Origin: Pedobacter kyungheensis
GTDB taxonomy: Bacteria; Bacteroidota; Bacteroidia; Sphingobacteriales; Sphingobacteriaceae
Direction of reading: 5' to 3'
DNA: 64,000 nt
NCBI RefSeq assembly: GCF_000812965.1
Contig: NZ_JSYN01000001.1
Coordinates: 1 to 64,000, forward strand
The translations under genes and the position numbers were made by a program. The notes beneath the pieces were generated by a model. The model made no database searches and was not told the origin of the DNA. It worked only from the letters and a program-made list of their open reading frames with translations. This document shows, piece by piece, positions 25,875 to 34,021 of this stretch (the stretch's first letter is position 1; each line of letters begins with the position of its first letter).

Positions 25875-26933
25875 TTAGTCTTTCTTAATGTTTTTATAAT
25901 GTTCGGTAGACATTTCCCTTAACCTGCCTGCTGCAAATTCGGCGGTAATATCGCGTTGCGGATTGGCCAGCATTTCATAACCCACCATAAATTTTTTAAC
26001 GGTAGCCGAGCGCAGCAATGGCGGGTAAAAGTGCATGTGCCAGTGCCACTCCGGATAATCGCCATTATTTACGGGTGCCTGGTGCATCCCTGCCGAATAA
26101 GGAAATGAAGTTTCGAAAAGGTTATCGTATTTAGTGGTTAAAACTTTAATGGCCTCAGCCAGCGACCGTTTCTCCTCTTCAGTAAACAATTTGATGCTGT
26201 TAACATGGCGTTTGCTGATAATCATTGTCTCGTATGGCCAGACTGCCCAAAATGGCACCAGCACTGCGAAATGATCGTTCTCAAAAATAATACGTTCATT
26301 TTTTTTCAGTTCGAGTTTTAAATAATCGCCCAGCAAACTGGTTCTATGAATGGCGTAATGCGATTTCTGGCGCTCAGTTTCTTTGGCAATTTCGAGCGGG
26401 ATATCGCTCTGCGACCAAATTTGTCCGTGCGGGTGCGGATTGCTGCAGCCCATGATCTCGCCTTTATTTTCGAAAATCTGAATGTATTTGATCCACTCCT
26501 TTTTAGCCAGGGTGTTAAATTCATTTTGCCAGACATTTACCACAGCAGTAATCCCTTCAACACTCATTTCGGGCAAGGTAAGGTTGTGCTTAGGGCTGAA
26601 ACTAATTACCCTGCAAAGCCCCCGCTGGTTATTGGCTACCAGCAAATCGCCTTCGTTCATTTCGTTTTGAGGCGTATCTTCGAGCAATGCCGCAAAATCG
26701 TTATTAAAAACGAAGCTTTCGGTATACTCGGGATTGCTATCGCCATCTGCCCTGCCATTACCCGGGCATAAATAGCATTTTGGATCGTATTCAGGTCGGT
26801 TATCAGGTGTAATGTCTTCAACCTTACCTTGCCACGGTCTTTTAGTACGGTGTGGCGATACTAAAATCCACTCTCCCGTTAATATGTTTAACCGGGTATG
26901 CGGATTACTGTCGAGTTCGAATGTTTGGTTCAT
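25875..26933 (-). CDS. galT: galactose-1-phosphate uridylyltransferase
   Basis: GalT (352 aa) swaps UMP between UDP-glucose and galactose-1-phosphate. The active-site HPH with the nucleophilic histidine is in CSNPHPHGQIW (around residues 160-170). The metal-site cysteines CYLCPGN (about 53-59) and the second histidine cluster WHWHMHF are also present. It is first in the galT-galK operon and divergent from a Nudix-type regulator. The leader contains CTAACCAATTATAAC, and a long palindrome is placed about 70 bp upstream of the ATG. Confidence 0.97.
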   Translation of the reverse strand: MNQTFELDSNPHTRLNILTGEWILVSPHRTKRPWQGKVEDITPDNRPEYDPKCYLCPGNGRADGDSNPEYTESFVFNNDFAALLEDTPQNEMNEGDLLVANNQRGLCRVISFSPKHNLTLPEMSVEGITAVVNVWQNEFNTLAKKEWIKYIQIFENKGEIMGCSNPHPHGQIWSQSDIPLEIAKETERQKSHYAIHRTSLLGDYLKLELKKNERIIFENDHFAVLVPFWAVWPYETMIISKRHVNSIKLFTEEEKRSLAEAIKVLTTKYDNLFETSFPYSAGMHQAPVNNGDYPEWHWHMHFYPPLLRSATVKKFMVGYEMLANPQRDITAEFAAGRLREMSTEHYKNIKKD

Positions 26934-27001
26934 TATATTTGTTATAATTGGTTAGAACAGCCAGCCTGATTTGCCTGACTAATCTACGCTGCCAAATTAT
27001 G

Positions 27002-27042
27002 AAATAATTATTAATTGTCAAAACGACAATTAATAATTATTT
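27002..27042. promoter_or_regulatory. perfect 18-bp-arm palindrome, probable operator of the galTK/Nudix-regulator intergenic region
   Basis: Arms AAATAATTATTAATTGTC (27002-27019) and GACAATTAATAATTATTT (27025-27042) are exact inverse complements around the 5-bp centre AAAAC. The palindrome lies between divergently transcribed galT (start 26933) and the regulator gene (start 27094), next to the presumed galT promoter (CCAAATTA at about 26992, a near -7 box on the minus strand). The GTC-N5-GAC core is probably the sequence-specific part. Binding by the adjacent regulator is inference from placement. Confidence 0.75.
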
Positions 27043-27093
27043 TTATATGTCTGAAAAATTGAACATATTAACGGCTCAAAACATGAATTAAAA

Positions 27094-27792
27094 ATGATTG
27101 AATATCCCGGGCAGCCACATTACCTTGTAGCTGTTGATTGTATTGTATTTGGCTTTGATGGCGAGCACCTAAAAATTTTGTTGGTAAAAAGGGGGCTGGA
27201 ACCCGAAATTAACAAGTGGAGTTTAATGGGAGGCTTTGTTGGGCCGGATGAAAGTCCTGATGATGCAGCCAACCGCGTATTGAAGAAAATGACAGGCCTG
27301 GAAGGGGTTTACCTGGAACAAATGCAAATTTATGGCGAACCAAAGCGCGATCCGATAGAGCGTACTTTATCAGTTGGTTACTTTGCATTGATTGATATCC
27401 ATAAATATGAAACGCAATTAAACGACGATTACGAAGCTGAATGGTTTTTAATTAATGAACGGCCAAAATTAATTTTCGACCATAACAAAATGGTGGCTGA
27501 TGCGCGAAAAAAACTGCGTTATAAAGCATCGCTCCATCCTATTTTGTTTGAAATGCTGCCTAAGAAATTTACCATCCCGCAGCTGCATATTCTTTTTGAG
27601 GAAGTAAACGATACGAAAATCGACACGCGCAATTTCAGCCGTAAAATTACTTCAACGGGTTTGTTGATTAAGCTGGAAGAAAAGGATAAAACAGGCTCAA
27701 AAAAAGGTGCATTTTATTTTAAACTGGATAAAAAGAAATATACAGCCAACTCACAGGCTTTCTTAAACTTAATGCCGAATTTAAGGGCTTAA
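27094..27792 (+). CDS. Nudix-domain transcriptional regulator (NrtR/AraR type) next to galTK
   Basis: A 232-residue protein with an N-terminal Nudix fold (about 8-140) and a C-terminal winged helix (about 145-230, QLHILFEEV...NFSRKI). The Nudix box is degenerate: after G-x5-E-x7-R the catalytic EExxEE glutamates are replaced (RVLKKMTGL, residues 61-69). Hydrolysis is therefore unlikely and ligand sensing likely, as in NrtR and Bacteroides AraR regulators. Its divergent position and the shared palindrome suggest control of galactose genes by a galactose-pathway metabolite (inference). Confidence 0.85.
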   Translation: MIEYPGQPHYLVAVDCIVFGFDGEHLKILLVKRGLEPEINKWSLMGGFVGPDESPDDAANRVLKKMTGLEGVYLEQMQIYGEPKRDPIERTLSVGYFALIDIHKYETQLNDDYEAEWFLINERPKLIFDHNKMVADARKKLRYKASLHPILFEMLPKKFTIPQLHILFEEVNDTKIDTRNFSRKITSTGLLIKLEEKDKTGSKKGAFYFKLDKKKYTANSQAFLNLMPNLRA

Positions 27793-27896
27793 CGGGCATA
27801 AATTATCATGTTTTAATGGGATTTAATTTTTACAGTTAAATGGTAACGATACAAGTTCTTTACAAATTGATCGTTATAGCTGTAATCATTTATTAG

Positions 27897-27904
27897 TATG
27901 TTTG
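27897..27904 (+). promoter_or_regulatory. -7 box of the OmpA-like lipoprotein gene
   Basis: TATGTTTG matches TAnnTTTG and lies 40 bp upstream of the ATG at 27944. Confidence 0.5.
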
Positions 27905-27943
27905 GCAACAAACACACAATAAACTTAAATTAATCTTAAAACA

Positions 27944-28474
27944 ATGAACATTACCAAAAAACTATTATTTACAGCGCTCGTTGCCTCATTTACCTTAAGC
28001 CTTTACTCTTGTAAAACCAAAAAACTGGTAGCTAAACCTGCTCCGGCACCTGTTGAAAAACCTGCTCCGGTTGAAGAGAAAAAACCAGCTCCGGCACCTG
28101 AAAAGGAACCAGAGAAACCAGCACCGGTTGAAAAACCTAATTTTAACCTGGATAATATCCAGTTTGAGTTTAACTCATTTGTATTGAAAACCGCATCATT
28201 CCCGATTTTAGATAAAGCGGTTACTGAAATGAAAAAATCGCCTGAGACTAAATTTGTCTTAAACGGCTATTCATCAGCAGAAGGAACACCGGAGCACAAC
28301 ATGCAATTATCTGTTGACCGTGCTAATGCAGTAAAATCTTATTTTGTAAATGCTGGCTTAAACGGAAGCAATTTTACAGTTGTTGGTCACGGAGAGAAAA
28401 ACCCGATTAGCAACAACAATAGCGAAGAAGGCCGGATTATAAACAGAAGAACCGAAATTAAGGTTCAGAATTAA
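27944..28474 (+). CDS. OmpA-family lipoprotein with Pro/Ala/Lys-rich spacer
   Basis: A 176-residue lipoprotein (signal to Cys23 in LSLYSCKTKK). Next comes a repetitive spacer (about 30-65) built from units like KPAPVEKPAP, which should span the periplasm as an extended chain. The C-terminal OmpA-like domain (about 70-175) includes the strand-helix start FEFNSFVLKTASFPILDKA and the terminal NRRTEIKV. The peptidoglycan-contact aspartate region reads NGYSSAEGTPEHNMQLSVDRA, the usual variant of this family. A REP-like repeat follows the stop. Confidence 0.88.
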   Translation: MNITKKLLFTALVASFTLSLYSCKTKKLVAKPAPAPVEKPAPVEEKKPAPAPEKEPEKPAPVEKPNFNLDNIQFEFNSFVLKTASFPILDKAVTEMKKSPETKFVLNGYSSAEGTPEHNMQLSVDRANAVKSYFVNAGLNGSNFTVVGHGEKNPISNNNSEEGRIINRRTEIKVQN

Positions 28475-28483
28475 TTAAACAGA

Positions 28484-28575
28484 AAGGTCGTCATCTCAAA
28501 CGGGGTGCAGCGAAATAAAAAGGTCTAATTAAATAGATTTCTCGACTTCGTTGCACTTCGCTCGAAATGACGACT
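28484..28575. repeat. REP-like composite palindrome (second copy type)
   Basis: GGTCGTCATCTC at the left and CTCGAAATGACGAC at the right bracket AGATTTCTCGACTTCGTTGC. This is the same family as the repeat at 24512-24640 but with a degraded left half. It lies between the convergent OmpA-like and GH16 genes and ends right before the GH16 stop. Confidence 0.75.
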
Positions 28576-28580
28576 CTATT

Positions 28581-29438
28581 TTACTTCTGATAAACCCTCA
28601 CATATTCTACTTCCATCCGGTTTGGGAAGCGGGTATCTTTCAGGTCACCCCCATTCATACCTCCCAAAGCCAAATCGAACAAGATATAGTGCTTTTGCTT
28701 AAAGGGATGAAACGGAGTTCCGTTTTCGTTTTCCAGCTGGCTCAGTAAAGTTTTATTCAACAAAACATCATCAACAAAAAGGCTGATTGCTTGTTCATCC
28801 CAGTCCATGCGCCAGGTATGAAATTGAGCGGCCCATTTTTTACCACCCAGCGAATCGGTTGACTTGGTATTGCTAAACCATTTGGCTTTACCATTTTTGC
28901 CCATACTGGCAATATTGGCCAATAATTTACCCCGATAATATTCCATAATATCAATTTCGCCATTGGCAGGCCAGCGACCGTTGAGGCCCAAAGTCCAGAA
29001 TGCCGGCCATAAACCAGCTGAAATATCGATCTTCGCGCTCATTTCGAAACGGCCGTATTGCCAGCTTTGCAAATCTTTAGTGATAATACAGGCCGAAGTA
29101 TATTCGATGTTTTGAGGCTTTTTACGCCAATCATTACTCCCTGCTACGTATAATGGATTAGGTTTCTGTTCTTTGCGTGCTTCGATGATCAGTCTCCCGT
29201 CTTTACAAAAAGCATTTTCGGGCTGATACCATTGTAATTCCTCATTCCGTACAAAACCTTTTTCATAAGTCCAGTTTGCCGGATTAGGTGTTCCATCCTT
29301 TTCAAATTCGTCGTTCCAAACCAATTTATAACCCTCGGTTTCATATCTGACAGCAATATGTTTCGTTTTTTTTACCGCACAAGATTGAATAACAATTGTG
29401 ACTAACAGGATAATGCAGGTTTGAACTTGCTTTTGCAT
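28581..29438 (-). CDS. GH16-family endo-glycosidase lipoprotein
   Basis: A 285-residue lipoprotein (lipobox Cys20, VIQSC), probably on the cell surface. The GH16 catalytic signature is intact: Glu161 (nucleophile), Asp163 and Glu166 (acid/base) in NGEIDIMEYY. The laminarinase-type context (YGRFEMSAKI, GLWPAFWTLG) places it near the beta-1,3(4)-glucanase subgroup. Such enzymes cut internal beta-1,3-linked glucan; some GH16 relatives cut beta-1,3-galactan. It is the last gene of the transcription unit that starts with SusC pair 1, so it probably makes the oligosaccharides imported there. Glucan versus galactan cannot be decided by eye. Confidence 0.88.
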   Translation of the reverse strand: MQKQVQTCIILLVTIVIQSCAVKKTKHIAVRYETEGYKLVWNDEFEKDGTPNPANWTYEKGFVRNEELQWYQPENAFCKDGRLIIEARKEQKPNPLYVAGSNDWRKKPQNIEYTSACIITKDLQSWQYGRFEMSAKIDISAGLWPAFWTLGLNGRWPANGEIDIMEYYRGKLLANIASMGKNGKAKWFSNTKSTDSLGGKKWAAQFHTWRMDWDEQAISLFVDDVLLNKTLLSQLENENGTPFHPFKQKHYILFDLALGGMNGGDLKDTRFPNRMEVEYVRVYQK

Positions 29439-29556
29439 GGCGTGTTTTTTGATTGACTAAATTAATATTCTTTTGAAATAAAAATTCTCAGGGTTCCTTT
29501 ACAGAAAGCCCTGAGAATAAATTTACTAATTGGCTTAAGTATTAAACCAAACAGTA

Positions 29557-30750
29557 CTAGAGAGATTTGAGCGCCACCTCTTTTACAATCCAAAACTGAT
29601 TTCCTGATGCTGAGGTCATCGAGGCCAGAAAGCCAATTGATACTGTTGTTGATTGTGTTAAGGTAAATTGAAACTTATTGTTGGCAAAGTTGGTGTAACC
29701 TAATGATGTAGACACATTGGCAACATCTGGTAGCGTATTACCCGCTGCTGCTACAATGTAAACCGGATCTTTTGCTTCATTTTTAGCCATCGTAATTTCA
29801 AAGCTATAACTACCTGCCGGAAGCGTAAAGGTTTGGAATATTTTACCATTGATAATCTGAGCGGAACCATCCCAACCCATTTCCATAGCTAAACAACCGC
29901 CAGAATCAGAGCACCAGCCACCTAAACCGCCGTGGTTACGGATATTATCGGTAACGGTCCAGTCGGCAATATTTCTCCATCTGCCCCCGCTTGCTGCAGG
30001 TTGGAAAGGATTTCCCTTGTTTTTAAAATAAGTTGCGGTAATATCGGCCCCTACACGCTGCGTTTGAAAAGCTGTAGAAAAGGTATCGATAGAAACAGTA
30101 TCGGGCAAAAACAGGGTGCGGTACCTTAAACTTGTACCGGGCTTAATATCAGGAATAGCCGTTGTAGTTTCGTCTATTTTGGTCCTGATCTTTTTAATTA
30201 CATTGCTTAAACTGGTGTATTCTACTTCTGTGGCAAACACCCCGGTTAAGCGGTCCATACCCTGCCAGGTAATCGTAGTTGCACCACTGGCATTGGTAAA
30301 AGCCGATTCGATAGGCCTGTTAAACAACGACGACTGATACCTTGAGCCATAAGACCTTCCGGTTTTGTATACCGGGATGGATTTATTTCCAACTGCATCG
30401 TAAGTATAAATCTGGAAATTCTGAACGCCTTCCTGTACACGCTCTATAAAATATTTCAGCGTATCGGTAGCATACTTTTTCTTTACAGGTATTACTACCG
30501 AATCGGCCTTGTTGTTCCAGAAAATTTTGCACTGGGTTACTTTTGGATCCGAAAGAAACAAGCCACTGATGTACACGCGGTTGTTGCCTGACATTATTTT
30601 CACCGAATCTAACTTGCCGGTATAGGAAATTTCTCCTTTCTCGGTATACTTTTTATAATCGTCGGATTTGGTACAGGCCACGAAAGTACCTGCCCACAAA
30701 CACATAAAAGCTAGTTTTATGGTTCTCATATATGTTTTTTGATTATTCAT
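29557..30750 (-). CDS. DUF4998/DUF5013-type surface glycan-binding lipoprotein
   Basis: A 397-residue lipoprotein (Cys26 in GTFVACTKS; an internal ATG at 30729 gives a shorter signal). The N-terminal half matches DUF4998 (beta-rich, GKLDSVKIMSGNNRVYISG). The C-terminal half resembles DUF5013 (GGLGGWCSDSGGCLAMEMGW...FTLPAGSYSFEI), a jelly-roll likely to bind sugars. Genes with this architecture follow SusD in many Bacteroidota loci and take the SusE/SusF position. It lies 18 bp after the preceding gene, in the same transcription unit as SusC/SusD pair 1 and GH16. Confidence 0.8.
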   Translation of the reverse strand: MNNQKTYMRTIKLAFMCLWAGTFVACTKSDDYKKYTEKGEISYTGKLDSVKIMSGNNRVYISGLFLSDPKVTQCKIFWNNKADSVVIPVKKKYATDTLKYFIERVQEGVQNFQIYTYDAVGNKSIPVYKTGRSYGSRYQSSLFNRPIESAFTNASGATTITWQGMDRLTGVFATEVEYTSLSNVIKKIRTKIDETTTAIPDIKPGTSLRYRTLFLPDTVSIDTFSTAFQTQRVGADITATYFKNKGNPFQPAASGGRWRNIADWTVTDNIRNHGGLGGWCSDSGGCLAMEMGWDGSAQIINGKIFQTFTLPAGSYSFEITMAKNEAKDPVYIVAAAGNTLPDVANVSTSLGYTNFANNKFQFTLTQSTTVSIGFLASMTSASGNQFWIVKEVALKSL

Positions 30751-30768
30751 CTTTAAATGCTTTTTTAA

Positions 30769-31968
30769 TTACCTCGGATCGCCATAAAGCTGTACTTCAG
30801 AAACACTCATGAAAGAAGTGCCCTGCCAGTTGTTAATAGATTTAATGCGGATATAGCGTACTTTTTTAAGTCCAACGGCAAAATTGTAGCTGATACCGGC
30901 ATTGGCAAAGGCATAATCTTCGCTGGTTTGCACCCCATAGGCACTTTTAGAAGGTTTGGTAGAGCTGTATTTACCCAACATTACCCAATTGTTAAAACTG
31001 CCATCAGCAGGCGGATTATCGGTTCCCCAGATTTCAAAATCCTTTAAATTGCCTCCATAGTAATAAGTACGTCCGGCATTGAGGTATTCGGGATAATTCC
31101 ACACTACTATGCGGCTTAAGGTTGCTGTTCTGCCCAGATCGAAAGTTACCCATTGTGGTGTTAATACCGTGGTTTTGGTTAAACACACACTCGGCCAGTC
31201 GATAATATTGCCATCCCACATTTTGGATACTCCTGTAGAGGTGTATTCCTGCGGCGAATCGGTTGGTAAAATCACTTCTTTATAAGTTGATTTAGGCAAT
31301 ACGGTTTCATACAGCGGCTTTAAAGTGGTAAAAAGCGTATCGCTGTAATTTAACCACCTGTCGCGAATGGTAATGGCAAATTTCTGGGTCAATGTATCCA
31401 GTCCCCTGATCGACTGATCGATCTCAGGAGCCGCGGTATAAATATTCTTTGCCGTTGGCACATATTTCCCTTTCGAAAGAACCAATACTTCTATGGCGAG
31501 GTCGGCTTTGGCTGGATTGCTTCCTTTAAAGTTTAATCCACCAAAATCGGCAACAGCCTTAAGGCTACGGTATACGCCCCAAATTGGATTTTCCAATGGT
31601 TTAACCTTCACAATGGTCGGTTCTGAAGCTACTTCGCTTCTGTTTACGGCGTAAATTTTCACCTCATGTTCATTGGTATCGCCAAAACCTTCTACCAATA
31701 AAGTATTGCCATAATAAGAAGTTTTCACTTCCATTTCCTGACCATTGGCCAGATAGTAAACGGCTTTAACATACAATAAATCTTTATCGGCAGGTAAGCT
31801 GAAAGTAATGCTGGCATTACCTGCTCCATTTTTAATGGTAACATTACTTACTTTGCCCGGAGGCGTGGTGTTATTTTCTAAGGGGCCTAACTGATCCTCT
31901 TTACAGCCTGAAAATGCTACTGTTAAGGTTAACAGGAATAACAGCAGGTTTTTATTTATTCTTTTCAT
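30769..31968 (-). CDS. DUF4959/DUF5126/DUF5000 surface glycan-binding lipoprotein
   Basis: A 399-residue lipoprotein (lipobox Cys22, VAFSGCKED). Three parts are recognisable: a fibronectin-like DUF4959 (about 35-125, PGKVSNVTIKNGAGNASITF), DUF5126 (about 125-240) and a C-terminal F5/8-type C (discoidin, DUF5000) domain (about 250-395) with WVTFDLGRTATLSRIVVW and RYIRIKSINNW. The discoidin domain is the likely sugar-binding module. It sits directly behind SusD of pair 1 (26-bp gap) and probably acts with it at the cell surface. Confidence 0.83.
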   Translation of the reverse strand: MKRINKNLLLFLLTLTVAFSGCKEDQLGPLENNTTPPGKVSNVTIKNGAGNASITFSLPADKDLLYVKAVYYLANGQEMEVKTSYYGNTLLVEGFGDTNEHEVKIYAVNRSEVASEPTIVKVKPLENPIWGVYRSLKAVADFGGLNFKGSNPAKADLAIEVLVLSKGKYVPTAKNIYTAAPEIDQSIRGLDTLTQKFAITIRDRWLNYSDTLFTTLKPLYETVLPKSTYKEVILPTDSPQEYTSTGVSKMWDGNIIDWPSVCLTKTTVLTPQWVTFDLGRTATLSRIVVWNYPEYLNAGRTYYYGGNLKDFEIWGTDNPPADGSFNNWVMLGKYSSTKPSKSAYGVQTSEDYAFANAGISYNFAVGLKKVRYIRIKSINNWQGTSFMSVSEVQLYGDPR

Positions 31969-31994
31969 ATCGAATATTTTTTAATCAATTCATA

Positions 31995-33998
31995 CTACCA
32001 GCCTGGGTTTTGAACCAGTTTAGGGTTAACAGTTAAATCGTATGCGCGCAATGGCCACAAATAATCGCGTGGAGCCACAAAATTTTGGTTAAAAATGGTT
32101 CGTACACGGTAATATTCTGCAGAGGTAGGTTGGTAAACACTCCATCCGGTAATGGGTTGGTTAAACATTTCTGCAGCACGTTTCCAGCGTCTGATATCCC
32201 AAAAACGGCTTCCTTCAAATGCCATTTCAATCAGTCTTTCCTGCTGGATAATTTCGCGCATCCCATCTTTGGTGGTATACTTACCCGGGTTGTTTGAAAA
32301 GTTGGTCCATGCGTTTTGTACGGTTGGCAAACCGGCCCGCGTTCTGATGCGGTTGATGTATTCGTATACATCGGCCGATGGTGCCGCCAGCGTTTCGTTT
32401 AGGGCTTCGGCATACATTAAATAAAGGTCGGCCATTCTGATTTCCGGCCATGGATAATCGCGGTAGCTGGCTCCGTTTGTACCATTTATCATGTTCCAAT
32501 CGACCAGTTTTTTAATGAAATAACCTGTTTCGTTGTACCAGCCAAAGTTGTTTGCACCAGCCACCTGGTTCGATTTGCCTTCGAGTACGAAAGTGCCTTC
32601 ATCAGAATTGGTTGGGCTATCGTATTTATACCAGATTCCACCATCAAAACCTAAATCGGCATAAAACCTCGGTTCGCGGTCAAAATTGATCCTGGCTGTA
32701 GTGTAGCCTTCCTTTACATAAAAGCGCTCGCTTTTAACCGCGGTACGCAGCGTATATTTGTTGGTAAAATCGAGTGTTTTATCTTCGTTAATCGGCACAC
32801 CGTTTTTACTGTAAAACATTTCGGCAATTTTTAATGGCGGAGCCAGTTGCTGACGGGCACTTCCAACTACAACAGCAGAAGTTAAACGCGGCATGGCAGC
32901 CCTTTGCATGTTAAAGGTACGGCTGTTCGGGTTGGCCCAAACATGTTCGAGATTAACATTAAAACGCTCGGTTACCGCACCTTTTATGGTGAGCTGTCTG
33001 AGTGTGGTATCAGATAATTTAAAAGTGGTGCCCGGAAACTGGTACAATTTAAAACCTGCAGCTTCGGCAGCATCAATAGCGGCTTTGGCAGCATCGGCTG
33101 CTTTTTTCCATTTATTGGCATCGTAAGCGGTGTTAAATAACACTACGCCATCTTTATCTCTGAAATTACTGTAATCGGTATTGCCGTTAAACAAAGGACT
33201 GGCAGCTGTTAATAAAAGTTTGGCTTTAATGGCAAGTGCTATAGGCCTGGTAATGCGGCCCAGCTCGGTACTTTTATCGGTAATAATTTGCGGCAAGCCC
33301 GGAATGGCCTGATCCAGTAAGCCTGAGATGTAGTTTACGCATTCATCAAATGGCATTCTTTTAATCCGCACTTCTTCTTCTGTTGCACTGATCCCGATAT
33401 TGGTATCTACAATCGGAATGGGGCCATACATGCGCAACAAATAGAAATTGTAATAGGCTTTTAAAAATTTCACCTCGGCAATCCAGCGCTCGCGTTCGTT
33501 TAAGCTCAAATCTGGTATTTTACTCTGGTCCTGCACATTTTCTAAAAAGATGTTGCAGTTTCTGATGGCTTTAAACAAACCATAATCTCCACCGGGATTA
33601 TCATTGTAATTATAAACGTTACCGCCACCCTGATAACGACCATTCCAGGCATCCAGTAATGGGTTTTCTGCTCCTTGTCCTCCCCTTGCCAGCCTCCAGC
33701 CATAAGAAATAAATTCCCTTTCATCCAGCGAGGTCCAGATTTCATCGCCAGCCATAAAACCGGCGTTTAGCAATGGTTCGCCATCTTTTGGCAGGAAAGA
33801 ATAACAGGTAAACAGGTATTTTTCGGCTTCGTTCCTTAAGGTAAAGGCATTATCGATTGTAGCTACGTTATCGGGAACGATATCGAGGTACTTTTTGCAG
33901 GAGCTCACCGATAAAACGATAACCAGCGCAGCCGCAGTTAATTTGGCTAAACCTGACTTTGCCATATATTTTCTAAATAAAATATTATTGATTTTCAT
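31995..33998 (-). CDS. SusD/RagB-family surface lipoprotein (pair 1)
   Basis: A 667-residue lipoprotein with lipobox Cys34 (SVSSCKKYLDI). The TPR-like alpha-helical scaffold of the family shows in 'RNEAEKYLFTCYSFLP', 'AEVKFLKAYYNFYLLRMYGPIP' and the terminal 'EMAFEGSRFWDIRRWKRA'. It caps the paired SusC channel and hands over the glycan. It is larger than classic SusD (551 aa) because of insertions in the middle. It starts 23 bp after SusC of pair 1. An alternative start at 33965 would shorten the signal peptide. Confidence 0.93.
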   Translation of the reverse strand: MKINNILFRKYMAKSGLAKLTAAALVIVLSVSSCKKYLDIVPDNVATIDNAFTLRNEAEKYLFTCYSFLPKDGEPLLNAGFMAGDEIWTSLDEREFISYGWRLARGGQGAENPLLDAWNGRYQGGGNVYNYNDNPGGDYGLFKAIRNCNIFLENVQDQSKIPDLSLNERERWIAEVKFLKAYYNFYLLRMYGPIPIVDTNIGISATEEEVRIKRMPFDECVNYISGLLDQAIPGLPQIITDKSTELGRITRPIALAIKAKLLLTAASPLFNGNTDYSNFRDKDGVVLFNTAYDANKWKKAADAAKAAIDAAEAAGFKLYQFPGTTFKLSDTTLRQLTIKGAVTERFNVNLEHVWANPNSRTFNMQRAAMPRLTSAVVVGSARQQLAPPLKIAEMFYSKNGVPINEDKTLDFTNKYTLRTAVKSERFYVKEGYTTARINFDREPRFYADLGFDGGIWYKYDSPTNSDEGTFVLEGKSNQVAGANNFGWYNETGYFIKKLVDWNMINGTNGASYRDYPWPEIRMADLYLMYAEALNETLAAPSADVYEYINRIRTRAGLPTVQNAWTNFSNNPGKYTTKDGMREIIQQERLIEMAFEGSRFWDIRRWKRAAEMFNQPITGWSVYQPTSAEYYRVRTIFNQNFVAPRDYLWPLRAYDLTVNPKLVQNPGW

Positions 33999-34021
33999 AT
34001 TGTTGTTTTTAAGCTTAATGG

